A stretch of DNA of 64,000 nt from Mixophyes australis (GCA_036250195.1 JAVHZZ010000003.1:18492504-18556503), one strand, 5' to 3'; shown: positions 1-13,344, counted from the stretch's first letter. Notes: generated from the sequence alone by a model not told the origin. Made by a program: numbers and translations.

Positions 1-2632
1 ACATAACAGGTCCTTCAATCTAGTGACTAGTACATAACAAGTCCTTCAATCTAGTGGCTAGTACATAACAGGTCCTCCAATCTAGTGGCTAGTACATAAC
101 AGGTCCTCCAATCTAGCGGCTAGTACATAACAGGTCCTTCAATCTATTGGCTAGTACATAACAGGTCCTTCAATCTAGTGACTAGTACATAACAAGTCCT
201 TCAATCTAGTGGCTAGTACATAACAGGTCCTCCAATCTAGTGGCTAGTACATAACAGGTCCTCCAATCTAGCGGCTAGTACATAACAGGTCCTCCAATCT
301 AGTGGCTAGTACATAACAGGTCCTTCAATCTAGTGACTAGTACATAACAAGTCCTTCAATCTAGTGACTAGTACATAACAGGTCCTCCAATCTAGTGGCT
401 AGTACATAACAGGTCCTCCAATCTAGCGGCTAGTACATAACAGGTCCTTCAATCTATTGGCTAGTACATAACAGGTCCTCCAATCTAGTGACTAGTACAT
501 AACAGGTCCTCCAATCTAGCGACTAGTACATAACAGGTCCTCCAATCTAGCGGCTAGTACATAACAGGTCCTTCAATCTAGTGGCTAGTACATAACAGGT
601 CCTTCAATCTAGTGGCTAGTACATAACAGGTCCTCCAATCTAGTGGCTAGTACATAACAGGTCCTCCAATCTAGCGGCTAGTACATAACAGGTCCTTCAA
701 TCTAGTGGCTAGTACATAACAGGTCCTCCAATCTAGTGACTAGTACATAACAGGTCCTCCAATCTAGTGACTAGTACATAACAGGTCCTCCAATCTAGTG
801 GCTAGTACATAACACGTCCTTCAATCTTGTGGCTAGTACATAACAGGTCCTTCAATCTAGTGACTAGTACATAACAAGTCCTTCAATCTAGTGACTAGTA
901 CATAACAAGTCCTTCAATCTAGTGGTTAGTACATAACAGGTCCTCCAATCTAGTGGCTAGTACATAACAGGTCCTCCAATCTAGTGGCTAGTACATAACA
1001 GGTCCTCCAATCTAGTGGCTAGTACATAACAGGTCCTCCAATCTAGTGACTAGCACATAACAGGTCCTTCAATCTAGTGACTAGTACATAACAAGTCCTT
1101 CAATCTAGTGACTAGTACATAACAAGTCCTTCAATCTAGTGGTTAGTACATAACAAGTCCTTCAATCTAGTGGTTAGTACATAACAGGTCCTCCAATCTA
1201 GTGGCTAGTACATAACAGGTCCTCCAATCTAGTGGCTAGTACATAAGAAGTCCTTCAATCTAGTGACTAGTACATAACAAGTCCTTCAATCTAGTGGCTA
1301 GTATATAACAGGTCCTTCAATCTAGTGACTAGTACATAACAGGTCCTCCAATCTAGCAGCTAATACATAACAGGTCCTCCAATCTAGTGACTAGTATATA
1401 ACAGGTCCTTCAATCTAGTGGCTAGTACATAACAGGTCCTCCAATCTAGTGGCTAGTACATAACAGGTCCTCCAATCTAGCGGCTAGTACATAACAGGTC
1501 CTTCAATCTAGTGGCTAGTACATAACAGGTCCTCCAATCTAGTGACTAGTACATAACAGGTCCTCCAATCTAGTGACTAGTACATAACAGGTCCTCCAAT
1601 CTAGTGGCTAGTACATAACAGGTCCTTCAATCTTGTGGCTAGTACATAACAGGTCCTTCAATCTAGTGACTAGTACATAACAAGTCCTTCAATCTAGTGA
1701 CTAGTACATAACAAGTCCTTCAATCTAGTGGTTAGTACATAACAGGTCCTCCAATCTAGTGGCTAGTACATAACAGGTCCTCCAATCTAGTGGCTAGTAC
1801 ATAACAGGTCCTCCAATCTAGTGGCTAGTACATAACAGGTCCTCCAATCTAGTGACTAGTACATAACAGGTCCTTCAATATAGTGGTTAGTACATAACAG
1901 GTCCTCCAATCTAGTGACTAGTACATAACAGGTCCTCCAATCTTGTGGCTACTACATAACAGGTCCTCCAATCTAGTAGCTAGTACATAACAGGTCCTCC
2001 GATCTAGTGGTTAGTACATAACAGGTCCTCCAATCTAGTGGCTAGTACATAACAGGTCCTCCAATCTTGTGGCTACTACATAACAGGTCCTCCAATCTAG
2101 TGGCTAGTACATAACAGGTCCTCCGATCTAGTGGTTAGTACATATCATCATCATCATCATCATCATTTATTTATATAGCGCCACTAATTCCGCAGCGCTG
2201 TACAGAGAACTCATTCACATCAGTCCCTGCCCCATTGGAGCTTACAGTCTAAATTTTCTACTATAGACACACACAGACAGAGAGAGACTAGGGTCAATTT
2301 TTGATTGCAGCCAATTAACCTACCAGTATATTTTTGGAGTGTGGGAGGAAACCGGAGCACCCGGAGGAAACCCACGCAAACACAGGGAGAACATACAAAC
2401 TCCACACAGATAAGGCCATGGTTGGGAATCGAACTCATGACCCCAGTGCTGTGAGGCAGATGTGCTAACCACTACGCCACTGTGCTGACCACAACAGGTC
2501 CTCCAATCTAGTGACTAGTACATAACAGGTCCTCCAATCTAGTGGCTAGTACATAACAGGTCCTCCGATCTAGTGGTTAGTACATAACAGGTCCTCCAAT
2601 CTAGTGACTAGTACATAACAGGTCCTCTAATC
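1..2632. repeat. 31-bp satellite/minisatellite array, ~73 copies, SINE-interrupted
   Basis: Head-to-tail copies of a 31-bp unit beginning ACATAACAGGTCCTYCAATC and ending TAGTGRCTAGT. It starts before the window and ends near 2632. Variants sit at fixed positions: CAGG/CAAG, CCTC/CCTT, GTGG/GTGA/GCGG and a rare CTTGT. A segment around 593-1040 recurs at about 1399-1846, offset exactly 806 bp (26 units), tracked by the CTTGT variant at 821 and 1627. This shows amplification in multi-unit blocks. A SINE copy sits inside at 2145-2490. There are no unique spacers between units and no coding potential. Confidence 0.97.
2145..2490 (-). mobile_element. tRNA-derived SINE, inserted in the 31-bp array
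   Basis: Minus-strand copy of the family seen complete at 57483-57819. In plus orientation it opens with (ATC)n and TTTATTTATATAGCGCCACT, and closes with the tRNA-like head (GCTAACCACTACGCCACTGTGCTG). It lies between satellite units that resume at 2491, so it arrived after the array formed. An open frame across it is not a gene. Confidence 0.9.
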
Positions 2633-2784
2633 TGGACTGGCGCTTGCTCATTACTTGCAGGTAAGACCCCCGGGAGCAGACATTAACCTCTAGCTGACAG
2701 CTCCCAGCTGGTTTGTGAGTATTGTTGGACAGGTTTGTACTGTTCCCTGTAGATAAATGACAGACAATTCTGGACAGGAAGGGC

Positions 2785-3463
2785 CCGATTCCTCTGTGAA
2801 CGTTACGTTTAAAACAAACTTACGTTTAAAAGAATCGCAGGTAACTTTCACGCACCTACACCCATATTAGAGTAAAAGCGGATCTGGGTATAAGTTCGCT
2901 CTGCTACTTGATAGGGGACTTGCAGTATGTAGACAAACAGAGCACATTGCGGGATATGTACAATGCATATGTGCAATATAGTACCATCAGAACGAATGGA
3001 AAAAATTATGTTTTATCAAATTAATTTCCAAATCTTAATATTATAAATATTGATAAAAATACATGTTTAAAATAAAATGTTCTTTCTTTTTATATGAAAT
3101 ACATAAATAAGGATGTGCTTAATGTCTACTGTACACAAAATGCATCTTTAAAGTTTCTCTTATTTGAAAACACATGTTCTAGCATGCAGACATGTAGTCA
3201 TCACTATCAGTCGGCACTGACACCTGACCTGTAGCTGGTGCAAATGAAATGGATAAAAATCACATACCGCCTACGAACGTCTACCCCTTCCCTCCCCAGT
3301 TCCGTCCTTCAAGTTGTACGTTATTAGAACTGTCATTTGCTTTCGTACTTGACTTGGATCGCGCTCATTGGCATAAAGTCCATTTCTGAGGACGCACAGA
3401 GCACTTTCAAGCAAGATACGGCACGCAAAGGGACTTACGTGTGATGATGAATCAGACCCGACA
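2785..3463. mobile_element. MITE-like element, GGGCCYGATT family, copy 1
   Basis: Begins GGGCCCGATTCCT and ends GATGAATCAGACCC, its inverted counterpart. It shares the internal motif CACCTGACCTGTAGCTGGTG (3217-3240) and CGC/ACG-rich stretches with the copies near 6301 and 43511. Superfamily not determined; no target duplication recognised. It carries no transposase. Confidence 0.65.
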
Positions 3464-4431
3464 TGTTTATTTGGAATAAAAAAACACAGAAAACTTTGTT
3501 TGGCTTTTTGCTGTGGGCGACTAATCTCATGTGACAGTATAAACAATGCATCTAATCGCCCAGTATGTTTTTAAGAGATTGATATCATTAGATTTATTCA
3601 CACAACTAGAAATCTCCTGTGTAACCGAATATCTCTCTTCTTCTCTCATCTCTTTGAGCATTTCCAGCTTTATTTAACTATCATAAGATGTAATCATGTT
3701 ATCACATCTTTAAAAAGAAAAATACCCTTGAGCTTCATAGACCATATAACCAGGTTGTTCATCTGATCTCTCCTCTCATTTCCACTACAAATTCCCAAAT
3801 CCTACTGGATCTATCTGCAGAGTTCAGACCCTTCATCAGCACCTGATTCTCCAACTGCCTTCATCTCTAGGAATCCAGGACACTGCGCTATCGTGGATCC
3901 TTCTACACTTCTGTCTGGACATTTCGAAGGTCGTTTGCGAAGTGCAAAACAGCTGAGATGCGGCGCAAACCTGCAGCACTGCCGTTTGCCTTCATTTGAA
4001 CGGGGCGATTGTACTATGATCGGAAACTGGACGTTGATGCGTCTTATCAGATTTTTCGCACACCTGAGTGTAATTTTAGTTTGCGGAGGTGTGTACCTTG
4101 ATGTCTATTGGGCATAGCATCCAGGTGCATTGGTGTAAAACTATATCAGTTTGCATTGCACATCGAATACGCTTCCTTAAAGATGCCCTTTCTGTCTCCG
4201 ACGCCGATCCTACCATCTCACCTGCATCCCGCATTATAGTACATATCTGGGCGGTTGTTTTTAGACGTGAAGCTCTATGAAAACTTTGTAGTTAGTTTTC
4301 TCTATATCACCCTCTGTACAATGATTGTAAGGTGATTTTACTCACAATTCACTTTGGTTCATTAGTAAATATCATGCACCACTGAATAAGATAATACATA
4401 CATAAACATACACTCATTGTTCAGATTATAA
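3464..4431. other. no gene recognised
   Basis: AT-rich sequence with short spurious open frames in both strands. 3950-4280 has the CG-rich flavour of the neighbouring MITE family (GGCGCAAACCTGCAG) and may be an old relative, but I cannot define ends. Confidence 0.4.
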
Positions 4432-4711
4432 TATATCCAATTCCTGACCATGGCCTTATCTGTGTGGAGTTTGTATGTTCTCCCCGTGTTTGCGTGGGTT
4501 TCCTCCGGGTGCTCCGGTTTCCTCCCACACTCCAAAAACATACTAATAGGTTAATTGGCTGTTATTAAATTGACCTTAGTCTCTCTCGGTCTGTGTGTGT
4601 GTATGTTAGGGGATTTAGACTGTAAGCTCTAATGGGGCAGGGACTGATGTGAGTGAGTTCTCTGTACAGCGCTGCGGCATTGGTGTTGCTATATAAATAG
4701 CTGATGATGAT
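4432..4711 (+). mobile_element. tRNA-derived SINE, 5'-truncated
   Basis: Plus-strand copy starting just inside the B-box region (CCAATTCCTGACCATGGCC) and running through the conserved body (GTGGGTTTCCTCCGGGTGCT) to the TATATAAATA and GATGATGAT tail. The tRNA-like promoter head is missing, so it is a 5' truncation. Confidence 0.85.
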
Positions 4712-6300
4712 CCTATAAATAGGGTGTCTCTCAAAATGTATATTTGTCTAAGAAGCATGAGCAATATTAAGAACATAATCAATCTTCCAAGTTCACCAAA
4801 AAAATTGTGTGTTCTTCATATGGTGGAGAAAGATAACCAGAAACAAGCAGAGTAGCTGAGCAGACAATTGCTGAGCTACACTGACATCTGTCAAGCCAGG
4901 AATGCAAACCAAAGTCAAACTTGTAAATATGATTTGAATGTTCTTCTAGGTGTTACACCTGAGTGAGAATCAAATCAATCATTTAGAGAGGACCCCACCA
5001 GAAAACGACATCAATCAACGCTTGTTCCAAACAGGTTTTGCTTATTAACTGTACGTGTTAATGTAAGTCGACAGTAGGTGGAATCTGTGTACACTAAGAT
5101 AGAGAACAACTCATGTGCAGTTTATATTCCGTTTATAGTAGCAATAAGTAATACAGACAAGTGCAATACCCTAATGTGTCCTATTCATGTACCTTAATCC
5201 TAAGGAAGCACCTGTCTCAAGTCAGGAGAGGTCGTATTACAGAAACTACACTTGTACATCTTCACTATTCATCACAGCGTGCAGCTAACACAGCTCAGCA
5301 TATTCCGGTAACTTATGTTACAACTATACTAAAACTTGGATGATGTGTACATTACATGTTACAAAGTATCATGTATCAAACACTTCACATTCATTATTCT
5401 ACAACCGCAACCCTTGTCATATATAAGGTGATGCTGTAAGAAGAGGGAATTCAGGATCTTGTTCACTTGAACCTTTGCAAGATGACATTCTTAGTATGTA
5501 ACAGTAAAAATAAATGTCAAAATGAAAACATCATTTAAAATGTGTTAGTGTTTGCAAATTACATTTAAATTAAGTTTTTAAATTTATGTTAAAAATCTAC
5601 TCACCTAGAGCTGGAATCCGTTCCCAGAATTCCTTGCGCTGTGGCGCTGGTATTTGCTGATATAGTTGATAAAATTAAAGCTTAGTAATATAAGTGTTGC
5701 TCAATCTTCTACATGGAGGGTAACTCTTCCCAAAATCCCACTCCAAGAACCAGAGTTGGTTCTGTGATCACTAGAAAATAGGTTTTCTCCTCTCTCTCTC
5801 TTGCACACAAAGTTTCTCACTGATGAAATTTTTAAGAAGTTGAGTTTTGCAGTCACCTTGTTTTGCAAAAGAAAAAAAAGGGGTTTATTTCTTATTTGAC
5901 AAACCACACAATGCAACCTCCCCCTTTTTTTTTTCTTTTTAGCAAAAAAAAAAATCTAGGTTGTATTGATGAGCCCTTAAAATGTGCAGATCCAAATTTC
6001 ATAATGTTCAGTTACTGGTGTGTTCATGCAGAAATGTATATCATATAGTGCAGCCACTGCCCTCTTGTGGCCTTTCTGTAAAACAGCAACTAAATTATTT
6101 AGAGCTTTTTCCACAAATGATTATTTTCTAGGTAATTTTATTATTATTATTACTGTTATTATTATTACTTAGTGTTTACAAAACACCAACATTTTATATA
6201 TTATAGGAGAGTGAGGGCACAAACATACAAGTACCACCTGAAATAAACAGTATTATTTAATTTCTAATACATCAGTCAAATACCTCATACTAAACATTAA
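4712..6300. other. no gene recognised; homopolymer-rich patch
   Basis: Contains no convincing exon or mobile element. A patch at 5868-5955 has A-runs followed by T-runs (including 10-12 base tracts), and 6130-6170 has a TTATTA-rich stretch. Small open frames here are low-complexity translations. Confidence 0.5.
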
Positions 6301-6700
6301 GGGCCTGATTCAGTAAGGAATGTAAATGCCGATACGTGCCGTATTTTGCATAAAACCGGACCATACGCCTGAGAACGCAGCAACGTCCAATTCATCTTTA
6401 AGCGCAAAGGAACCTTACTACAACCTACCATCTCATGGGTGGAACAGGGGACTTGGCGTATGCACGTAGTCAATGTACAATAAGGGCGTGCTAAGCTCCA
6501 GCACACGCAGCAGCGTCTGATTCAAGCTTTGGGCATCTCTAAGGTACATGATTGTCAGCAGTATCACTTGCACCAGCTACAGGTCAGGTGTAAGTGCTGA
6601 GTGATAGTGATGACGGCTGTGTATACAGCTACAACACGTGTTTGCAATCAGGAACAGCTGTAAAAATGTATTTTATGTACAATAGACATTAATAACATCA
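6301..6700. mobile_element. MITE-like element, GGGCCYGATT family, copy 2
   Basis: Begins GGGCCTGATTCAGTAAGG, matching the inverted end of the copy at 43511-43964 (CCTTAATGAATCAGGCCC). It is in the opposite orientation to the copies at 2785 and 43511 and shares CACCAGCTACAGGTCAGGTG at about 6571-6590. The right end is eroded or truncated, so the end coordinate is approximate. Confidence 0.65.
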
Positions 6701-7587
6701 AAAAAATATTTTTGCCACTACAGTCAGCTCAGATACCGCCCCACGGTTCTTAGTTGTGAAATAAGGATTACCATATCTTGTGGGACCAGGACTAAGAACC
6801 ATGACCTGGACTGACAGCATAGCGGAAATGTGATTTGCTGCCAGGCTGCCTGTCATATAATGGTGACTTCCAGGGTCACCCCTTTGAGGCCAGGGCCGGC
6901 CCTGATGAGTCTGAGCAGCTCCTACTTGCTAGGACAAAAATAAATAAATTAATAATTAACAGAATAAATCCAGAATAAAAATCCGGCTTCAGTACCCTCA
7001 AAATCCTGCGCCCTAGGCCGCTGTCTATTAGGCCTATTGGTTCATCAGGTGCAGGGGTAGATAATGTGTATGATATGTGACATGATCTGTATGCTGGGAC
7101 AGATATCTACTATATAAATGCCTAGTGGCGTGTGTGGAAAAAAAACCAACAAGCTGCAGTGCCACCTGCTGGGCAGAGTTATACACTGACCTATATATTT
7201 CTTGAAGGAGAAGTAACAGTTGGGAGTGGTTGGTGGTTGCCGGGGGTGACAGTGGGGAGTTTTTAACACCTTAAGTAGCTTGATGAAGGATGTGGCGATG
7301 AAGATGAAGGATGAGGTGATGGAGAAAAATGATGAGGTGGTGACATGTGGACAAAACCACGTTAAAAAAGGGCGCTTGCGTCAGGAAGTAACGCTCTTCC
7401 CATGAGGAGGCCTGGGCTAGGCCCAAATGCATGACAAGAACCTTTTTAACACCTTAAATAGCTTGATTTGACTAGAATGCATGAGTATCATGCACGGGTT
7501 AACTTGTAGTATAATATGGAGTTTGTGAGCTATGTCTATGGGGTTATATAGTTTGTTGTGATACATGTGAGATGCATATGAAGCATA
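6701..7587. other. relic repeats, no gene
   Basis: 6893-6910 has a CAGGGCCGGCCCTG palindrome typical of eroded hAT-type MITE ends. TTAACACCTTAA-R-TAGCTTGAT occurs twice in direct orientation (about 7264 and 7447), bracketing a GATGAAGGATG-rich segment. This suggests an old element or local duplication. No exon seen. Confidence 0.4.
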
Positions 7588-7926
7588 TCATCATCATCAT
7601 CACAATTTACTTATATAACGCCACTGATTCTGCGGCGCTGTACAGAGAACTCACTCACATCAGTCCCTGCCCCATTGGAGTTTACAGTATAAATCCCCTA
7701 ACATACACACACACAGACAGAGAGACTAGAGTCAAGTTTGGTAGCAGCCAATTAACCTACCAGTATGTTTTTGGAGTGTGGGAGGAAACCGGAGCACCCG
7801 GAGAAAACCCACGCAAACACGGGGAGAAAATACAAACTCCACACAGATAAGACCATGGTCAGAAATTGAACTCATGACCTCAGCGCTGTGAGGCAGAAGT
7901 GCTAACCACTGAGTCACCGTACTGCC
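7588..7926 (-). mobile_element. tRNA-derived SINE
   Basis: Minus-strand, near full length: ATCATC tail, CGCCACTGATTC, GGTTTCCTCCC body (in reverse), and tRNA-like head ending GTACTGCCC. Point changes relative to other copies (TTACTTATATAACGCC) indicate an older insertion. Confidence 0.88.
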
Positions 7927-10900
7927 CTAGCTATGGAATTTGTGTATAAGGAGCATATGGGACACTATGGGAGTTGTAGTAATGCTGTGTGCATAGCAAT
8001 GAAATTAGTTGTATACTGGCAGCAATATTATCCTGAGATCCATACATATAGGAGTTGGTGATTGATACAATGTACGTGGAGTAATGGTTATGCACATACG
8101 ACACAAGTAAAGACATCAGAGAAAAGGAAACTTGATGATGTATTATACCATATATGCTAAACTGCTTTATATTATGTGTAATATTGTTATTGAAGATCAA
8201 TGTCAAAAAAAGTGTATAATACATAAATGGAGCTCCACATCTGCGTGCAATCTTTCCAGAGATAAGTATCCCTGTGATGTACTATGTGTATCTAAGCGCA
8301 TAAGGTTGTCAGGGTGGGGGTCCAAATAAAATGCTAAAACTAATAGATATGACTCTATATGGTTTCCCCTCAGTCAATAGTGTTTTAGAAAGTTTGGTCA
8401 GTCAGTCAAGATGGAGGTAATTAGGATTGAGCACATATGCATATTAGAAAGCTGCTTCCCCCGATCATCCATGTTCCTTTCTACTTAGAGTAGACTGTCT
8501 ACTGTCTAATTAAGGTGTTCCACAAACAAGTAAAACACTAGCTTGGAAGAGTTGTCAGAGGAAACCATAGGCAGGGTAGGCAGATAACCTTTTAGGCTTC
8601 CAGCTACCTATGCATGACTGTATATAAAAAATATGGAGCATGTTTCTTAATTTTTCATGTTTTGATAAATCAGTGGACCGCCCTGACTTAGGGGCAGAGA
8701 ATGCAAAAAGTGTAAGAAGTGTAGATAACCACGGTACAGAGAAACCGCAGTGACTGCTTGTCTTTTGAAATGATATTTGATAATGTTAGAATTTCATCAT
8801 ATTTGATATGTAAATGTGACAGAGGTTGTGACAGGTTTATTGAATGAGGAGTTATGTCTCTGTGACATGTCCGAGAAAAGTTATGGCATGTATTTACATA
8901 AAAAAAACTATGATTGCTACTCAGGGACATTTCCTTTACCACATCAGCATATACACTGCCCAACTGAATGTCCTCCCAGTGACAAATATTTAAATTCTCT
9001 GTGTATGAGAGGGCAATTTGACCACTCTTGGGGACTCAATTCTAATTGAAGAACTGTTTATTTCATTCTGTCTTTTATGGATTGCCAGTGTGAAAATCAG
9101 AGAGAGTTTTGTACTTTAAAATGTCTTTTTTATAGAACAAGGGTCACACAGATATATATAGGTGCAGCTAGCAATTACCGAGTTCTATGGGATAAATAAC
9201 AGATTTGTCAGGATAAGTTAGAGAAGGTATGACTTATGTCCAGGTATAACAGATGAAGCAGAATAACCAGGTTTAGTAGATGAAGCAGGATTCCCGGTTT
9301 ACAAGGTATAACAGATGAAGCAAGATGCCAAGATTTCCAGGTTTAGCAGATGAAGAAGGAGATGCTGGATATCATGCATGACAAGTTAACTGCAGGTACA
9401 GGATCAGCCAGGAGGAAGGTCAAGCTAGTCAGGGGTCAGAAGCTGGCAGATAATTTAGAATGACAACAGTCCAATGAGTCCTAACACTGGCTTGTCCCAG
9501 GCATACAGATTATGATATGTAAATGTTTATTCTCTGTAATTTCATCCCATTTCTTTTCATGTCTGTATTGGATTTATTTTATGGATGACATTGATTATAT
9601 GTGCTTTTTTATTATATTCAAATACCCTGTACCTTTGTATGTTAAATCTAAAATGTAATAAGTTTTGTGACTGAAACTCTAACAAATCCATAAGCCTTGT
9701 ATTGAGAATATTGCTTGACCATGTTAACCCTTTGAATGCTGGTGCGTGAATTGTTAATCCAGTTCACTAACAAGAAGCTTTGTGTCTGCCAGTGTGTACA
9801 TTTGCATCACAGAGTTTTGATGTGTTAACCCTTTGACTGATGGAGTGTGGATTATTAGCTGTTTGCAACAAGGCACAAAGTGTGTGCCAGCGAGTACATT
9901 TGTGTGACATTATCTTGGGGTTCAATTCAGTAGGTGTTGGCAGATCACAGGTGTGTATGGGTGTGAGAGCACTCTTTGTGGGCGTTTCAGCAAATCTGTA
10001 ACCTGTGCGATGAGTGTGAGATTGAGCGCTGGGATCGTGTTTAATCCTTTACAGTAAACATCCAAGTCAGGATGCTGGGAGCACATACCTGACAAGGGTT
10101 ATCTATTCTGACTGTATGAATATATAGCAGAATCTGTGTATAAGTGGCTGGAAGGAAATGATATGTACTGTGTATATGATTGTAAGCCCCGTGTTTAGGA
10201 AATCTACTGTACTGTATTTGTTAATAGCAAATAGTAATGCATAGGTCTAATGCACAGATTTAGTTCACAGCAAAAAGGAATGGTAGTTCTGGGTAAACTG
10301 GAAGCTATCTTTGTGAGTGGTTAATTAATGATATTACATAGTCATGAAGTACTTTCCCTGCTATTAGTCCCCATTTTACAAGAGGTATCCCTAATACCCT
10401 TGACCGATTATATCCAGTAGTTCAGTAGGATTTACAGGCCCCTTATTAGGTATTGGTATTTTTTAAATGTTAGAATAGTCCTGCCTGGTGATATATATCC
10501 TTACATTCCTTACAATCCAGCTATTTCAGTCTTTTATAACCATGGGAATATTTGTGGATCTTGGACTATTTGTAGCCGTAATGTTCCATGTTGTCTGAGA
10601 ATGTTCTGTGTTATTTCTTCAACCAGTCAGCAAATAAGCTGATAACACACAACAAATTCACCAAGTTGCCCGTATGTCTGCAACAGGGGTGAATAGAGTA
10701 CAGAGAAACCCAGGATGGGACGATTATGGGCCTTGGGACCCCAAAGCCTCACACCTCACCAATGTAACTTTGTATTTGTAAACCAATCCATTGAGGTCCA
10801 CCCAATATAACATTGTTAGTTTAGGGTGGAATTAATCTTTAAACTGAAAAACTCTACTTATTAGGGAAAGAATACTTTATTTTAAATAAGATACAACAGA

Positions 10901-10943
10901 CGGCATCAGTTTAAAAGCAACATGTAAAGACAGAGCATGAAGC
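7927..10943. other. no gene recognised; short internal duplication
   Basis: AT-rich. Two adjacent similar segments, about 9722-9817 and 9824-9912, each contain TTAACCCTTTGA and a GTACATTTGYRT motif: a diverged ~100-bp tandem duplication. 9239-9365 has degenerate repeats of AGATGAAGCA. No splice-bounded coding segment recognised. Confidence 0.45.
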
Positions 10944-10945
10944 CC

Positions 10946-11130
10946 CAGTGGAAGCAGCCATTTTGTCTGAGCTAATAATTATCAGTATTCAGCCTACTAA
11001 TTCCATGTAGATTCTGGGATATCACTAGTTTGTAGTGAATTTATATGCAGAATTTTCATGACCATTGGCTCAGCCATTTTGTGCTTCGGTGACTTCACTT
11101 GCACAGCGCACAAAATGGCTGCCTCCACTG
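10946..11130. mobile_element. small inverted-repeat element
   Basis: 21-bp terminal arms differing at one base: CAGTGGAAGCAGCCATTTTG at the left and its complement (CAAAATGGCTGCCTCCACTG) at the right. CAGTGG termini suggest a hAT-type MITE, but the flanking 8-mers do not match well, so the superfamily is uncertain. Confidence 0.55.
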
Positions 11131-11965
11131 AGTGCACCTTCGGATCTGTACCACAAGTATCTTTTATTTTTTGGAAGATTTGGATACAATCTACAATTAT
11201 TGATAGCTAAACATAATATTAGCACTTTGTAGGTACCATAAAATTCTGGAAAAGAGCATCGCTCCTTCATTTTTAGAAGCCCCTGGTTATCTTAAGGTGA
11301 CATTACCATATTGTAAATAAATAGATATCGCGGGACACTTCCTGTCCCCGTACATGTACCAAATTGGCATACAAGGGAGGATGTCTTAGTCTTTTTTCTT
11401 TTCGTATTAGCATAGGATGCGAGACAGACTTTAACAGACATATGGCAATGTTTGTCTGGTAAATGTTTAAAGTAAATAATTCTGGATAAGACCATGCATT
11501 TCAACGGCCTTCACAACATATCTAAATATTTTGTGTAGATATAGTCCTGGTGCACCTCGATGGTCCGCAGAGCGCACGTCAAGGTCTACGCCCCCTCCCC
11601 ATGGCTAAGTAAAAGTGCAGAGGTGATTGTCATAAGATTGGTTCATGTTTCATGTCTCCACTTTTCTCTGTTTTTCGTCATTCCAACCCTGTACCACACC
11701 GGTAGCTGCACAGAAATACCGGTCATGGCGGCTTTGTTATTGGAGGCTGATAATGCTTCTGCCTTACAGTAGTCACACTCCCTTTCACCATCACCACCAC
11801 CAGCTACACTTCTTATTCCAAATATAAAGGCCCAAATATGTATACAAAAGACAGTTGTTGGCAGCACTTATCCTTTGCACTGCATATCTGTGTGTGTCTA
11901 GCAAAATGAAAACATGAGGTATTAATATTTTGATCAAAACATTTATGCCTGCATCCCAGCGTCAA

Positions 11966-12052
11966 GGGGAGAGAGGGAGAGGGGGAGAGAGAGGGCGAGT
12001 GAGAGGGGGAGAGAGAGGGAGAGAGAGAGAGAGAGCAAAAGAGAGAGAGAGA
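11966..12052. repeat. purine-rich GAGAGG low-complexity tract
   Basis: Almost uninterrupted GA/GGGA purine run (GAGAGGGAGAGGGGGAGAGA and similar). The minus-strand Ser/Pro/Leu-rich open frame across it is an artefact of composition. Confidence 0.9.
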
Positions 12053-13319
12053 TTGCAGAGAACAAACAGGCAGAGCAGTGTAGTGTAGGGTAAGAGTAAA
12101 GAAGAAGAAAGACACAGGCCTAAGAGACAGCGAGAGATCCACAGTGAGTACTTCAGGATAGGGAGTAACTCTAGGTTCCAAAACAGGAATTACAGAGAGT
12201 AGTAAACAAGAGCAATGGACATCTTCGTCCTCTAAACAAGGCTCTGACCAGACAAATATGTATTAAAACGTTAACTAAACACTGCAGTGAACGGCTTAAC
12301 CTCATCAGGTCAACTGTACCATATATATACTTATATTTAGTAATTTCACTGTTTGGAAGAGAGACTGATCGGATTGTACAATATGTCGCTCTGTTTAGAT
12401 CCAATATGTAGAGCGCATCTGATCTCGTATTTCCTCCCCCTCGTGTCACCCCTGACGGGGACTATAGCAGCGGTATGCCCATCCTCGGCCCATATATGCC
12501 GCTCCTTGTCTACTAGGGCAAGCCATTTTCTACAGCTCATTTCTGACCAGTCAACTTCCAGTCTTGGGGTTCCAATTGCCAGAATAAGGTAACAGACATT
12601 ATTTATACTGTTTGTGACACCTTGTGTGTGTGTTTTACGAACATTATATTCCTCTTCCATTATAATTATAGTTATTATAACAGAGCACTACAAGTGTATT
12701 TTAAACTAAATGTATGCAGTATGGTCACTTAGTTCAAAAAGACTGATGATTAAATTCATAAATATTTATTTTCAGTACATAAAGGGATATGAAGTAGTAG
12801 TTGTTGAAAAAACCATCAATAACTTTTCCAATGTGAAAAGTGTCTGTAATACATGTGTTGTTACAACATATATATTCAATTATTCATCTTAATTAGCCAG
12901 TACTTCTATTGCTGCTAAACCGATTCCCAAAGCTTATTTCTAGATATTGTTTATTTTGTCAACACCGATTTTTTTAATAAAGAATTTAATTTTAAAGCAA
13001 AATCTTCCACATATAAAAAAAATCCCTAGTTCCTTTATGTAATCAGTTTTCCTGTTTCTCAGTCAGTGGCTGCAGAAGGAAGCAGACAGTGACACAAACA
13101 CCTATCACCGCATACTTCCTCCTACAGGCTGTGTCATGTTATATACAATACTGGAGAGTATGGAGATGAGGTGGTATTGCAATGGACAACATTTGGCGTA
13201 GCAGGTAGGAATTCCAGGTATTTTCATAAGCAGGCTGAAAACCTCAGGAAAGGGTTACTCATTTCTCTAATCAAATTTTCCTATACTGTGATAAAATGTG
13301 TGGACTCAGTTGAAGACAT
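12053..13319. other. GULO downstream flank, no gene recognised
   Basis: Sequence 3' of GULO on its strand. It may include a longer GULO 3'UTR, but nothing else coding is visible. Confidence 0.45.
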
Positions 13320-13325
13320 TTTATT
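13320..13325 (-). promoter_or_regulatory. candidate GULO polyadenylation signal AATAAA
   Basis: TTTATT on the plus strand reads AATAAA on the GULO strand, about 20 bp past the TAA. If used, the 3'UTR would be only some 40 nt. Other TTTATT hexamers occur further downstream (for example near 12947), so a longer 3'UTR is equally possible. Confidence 0.4.
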
Positions 13326-13344
13326 GAGTTGAGTTTTTTTCTCC

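Noticed and set aside
1..2632. CRISPR-like regular array
   Set aside because: The 31-bp units are contiguous with no unique spacers, and the surroundings are vertebrate.
7732..7917. Recurrent 60-70 codon frames with HGLICVEFV and FLRVLRFPPTLQ (also 2220, 41496, 50877)
   Set aside because: They are the antisense translation of the SINE body, repeated wherever the SINE occurs.
11813..12181. 122-codon frame with Ser/Pro/Leu runs
   Set aside because: Translation of the GAGAGG purine tract.
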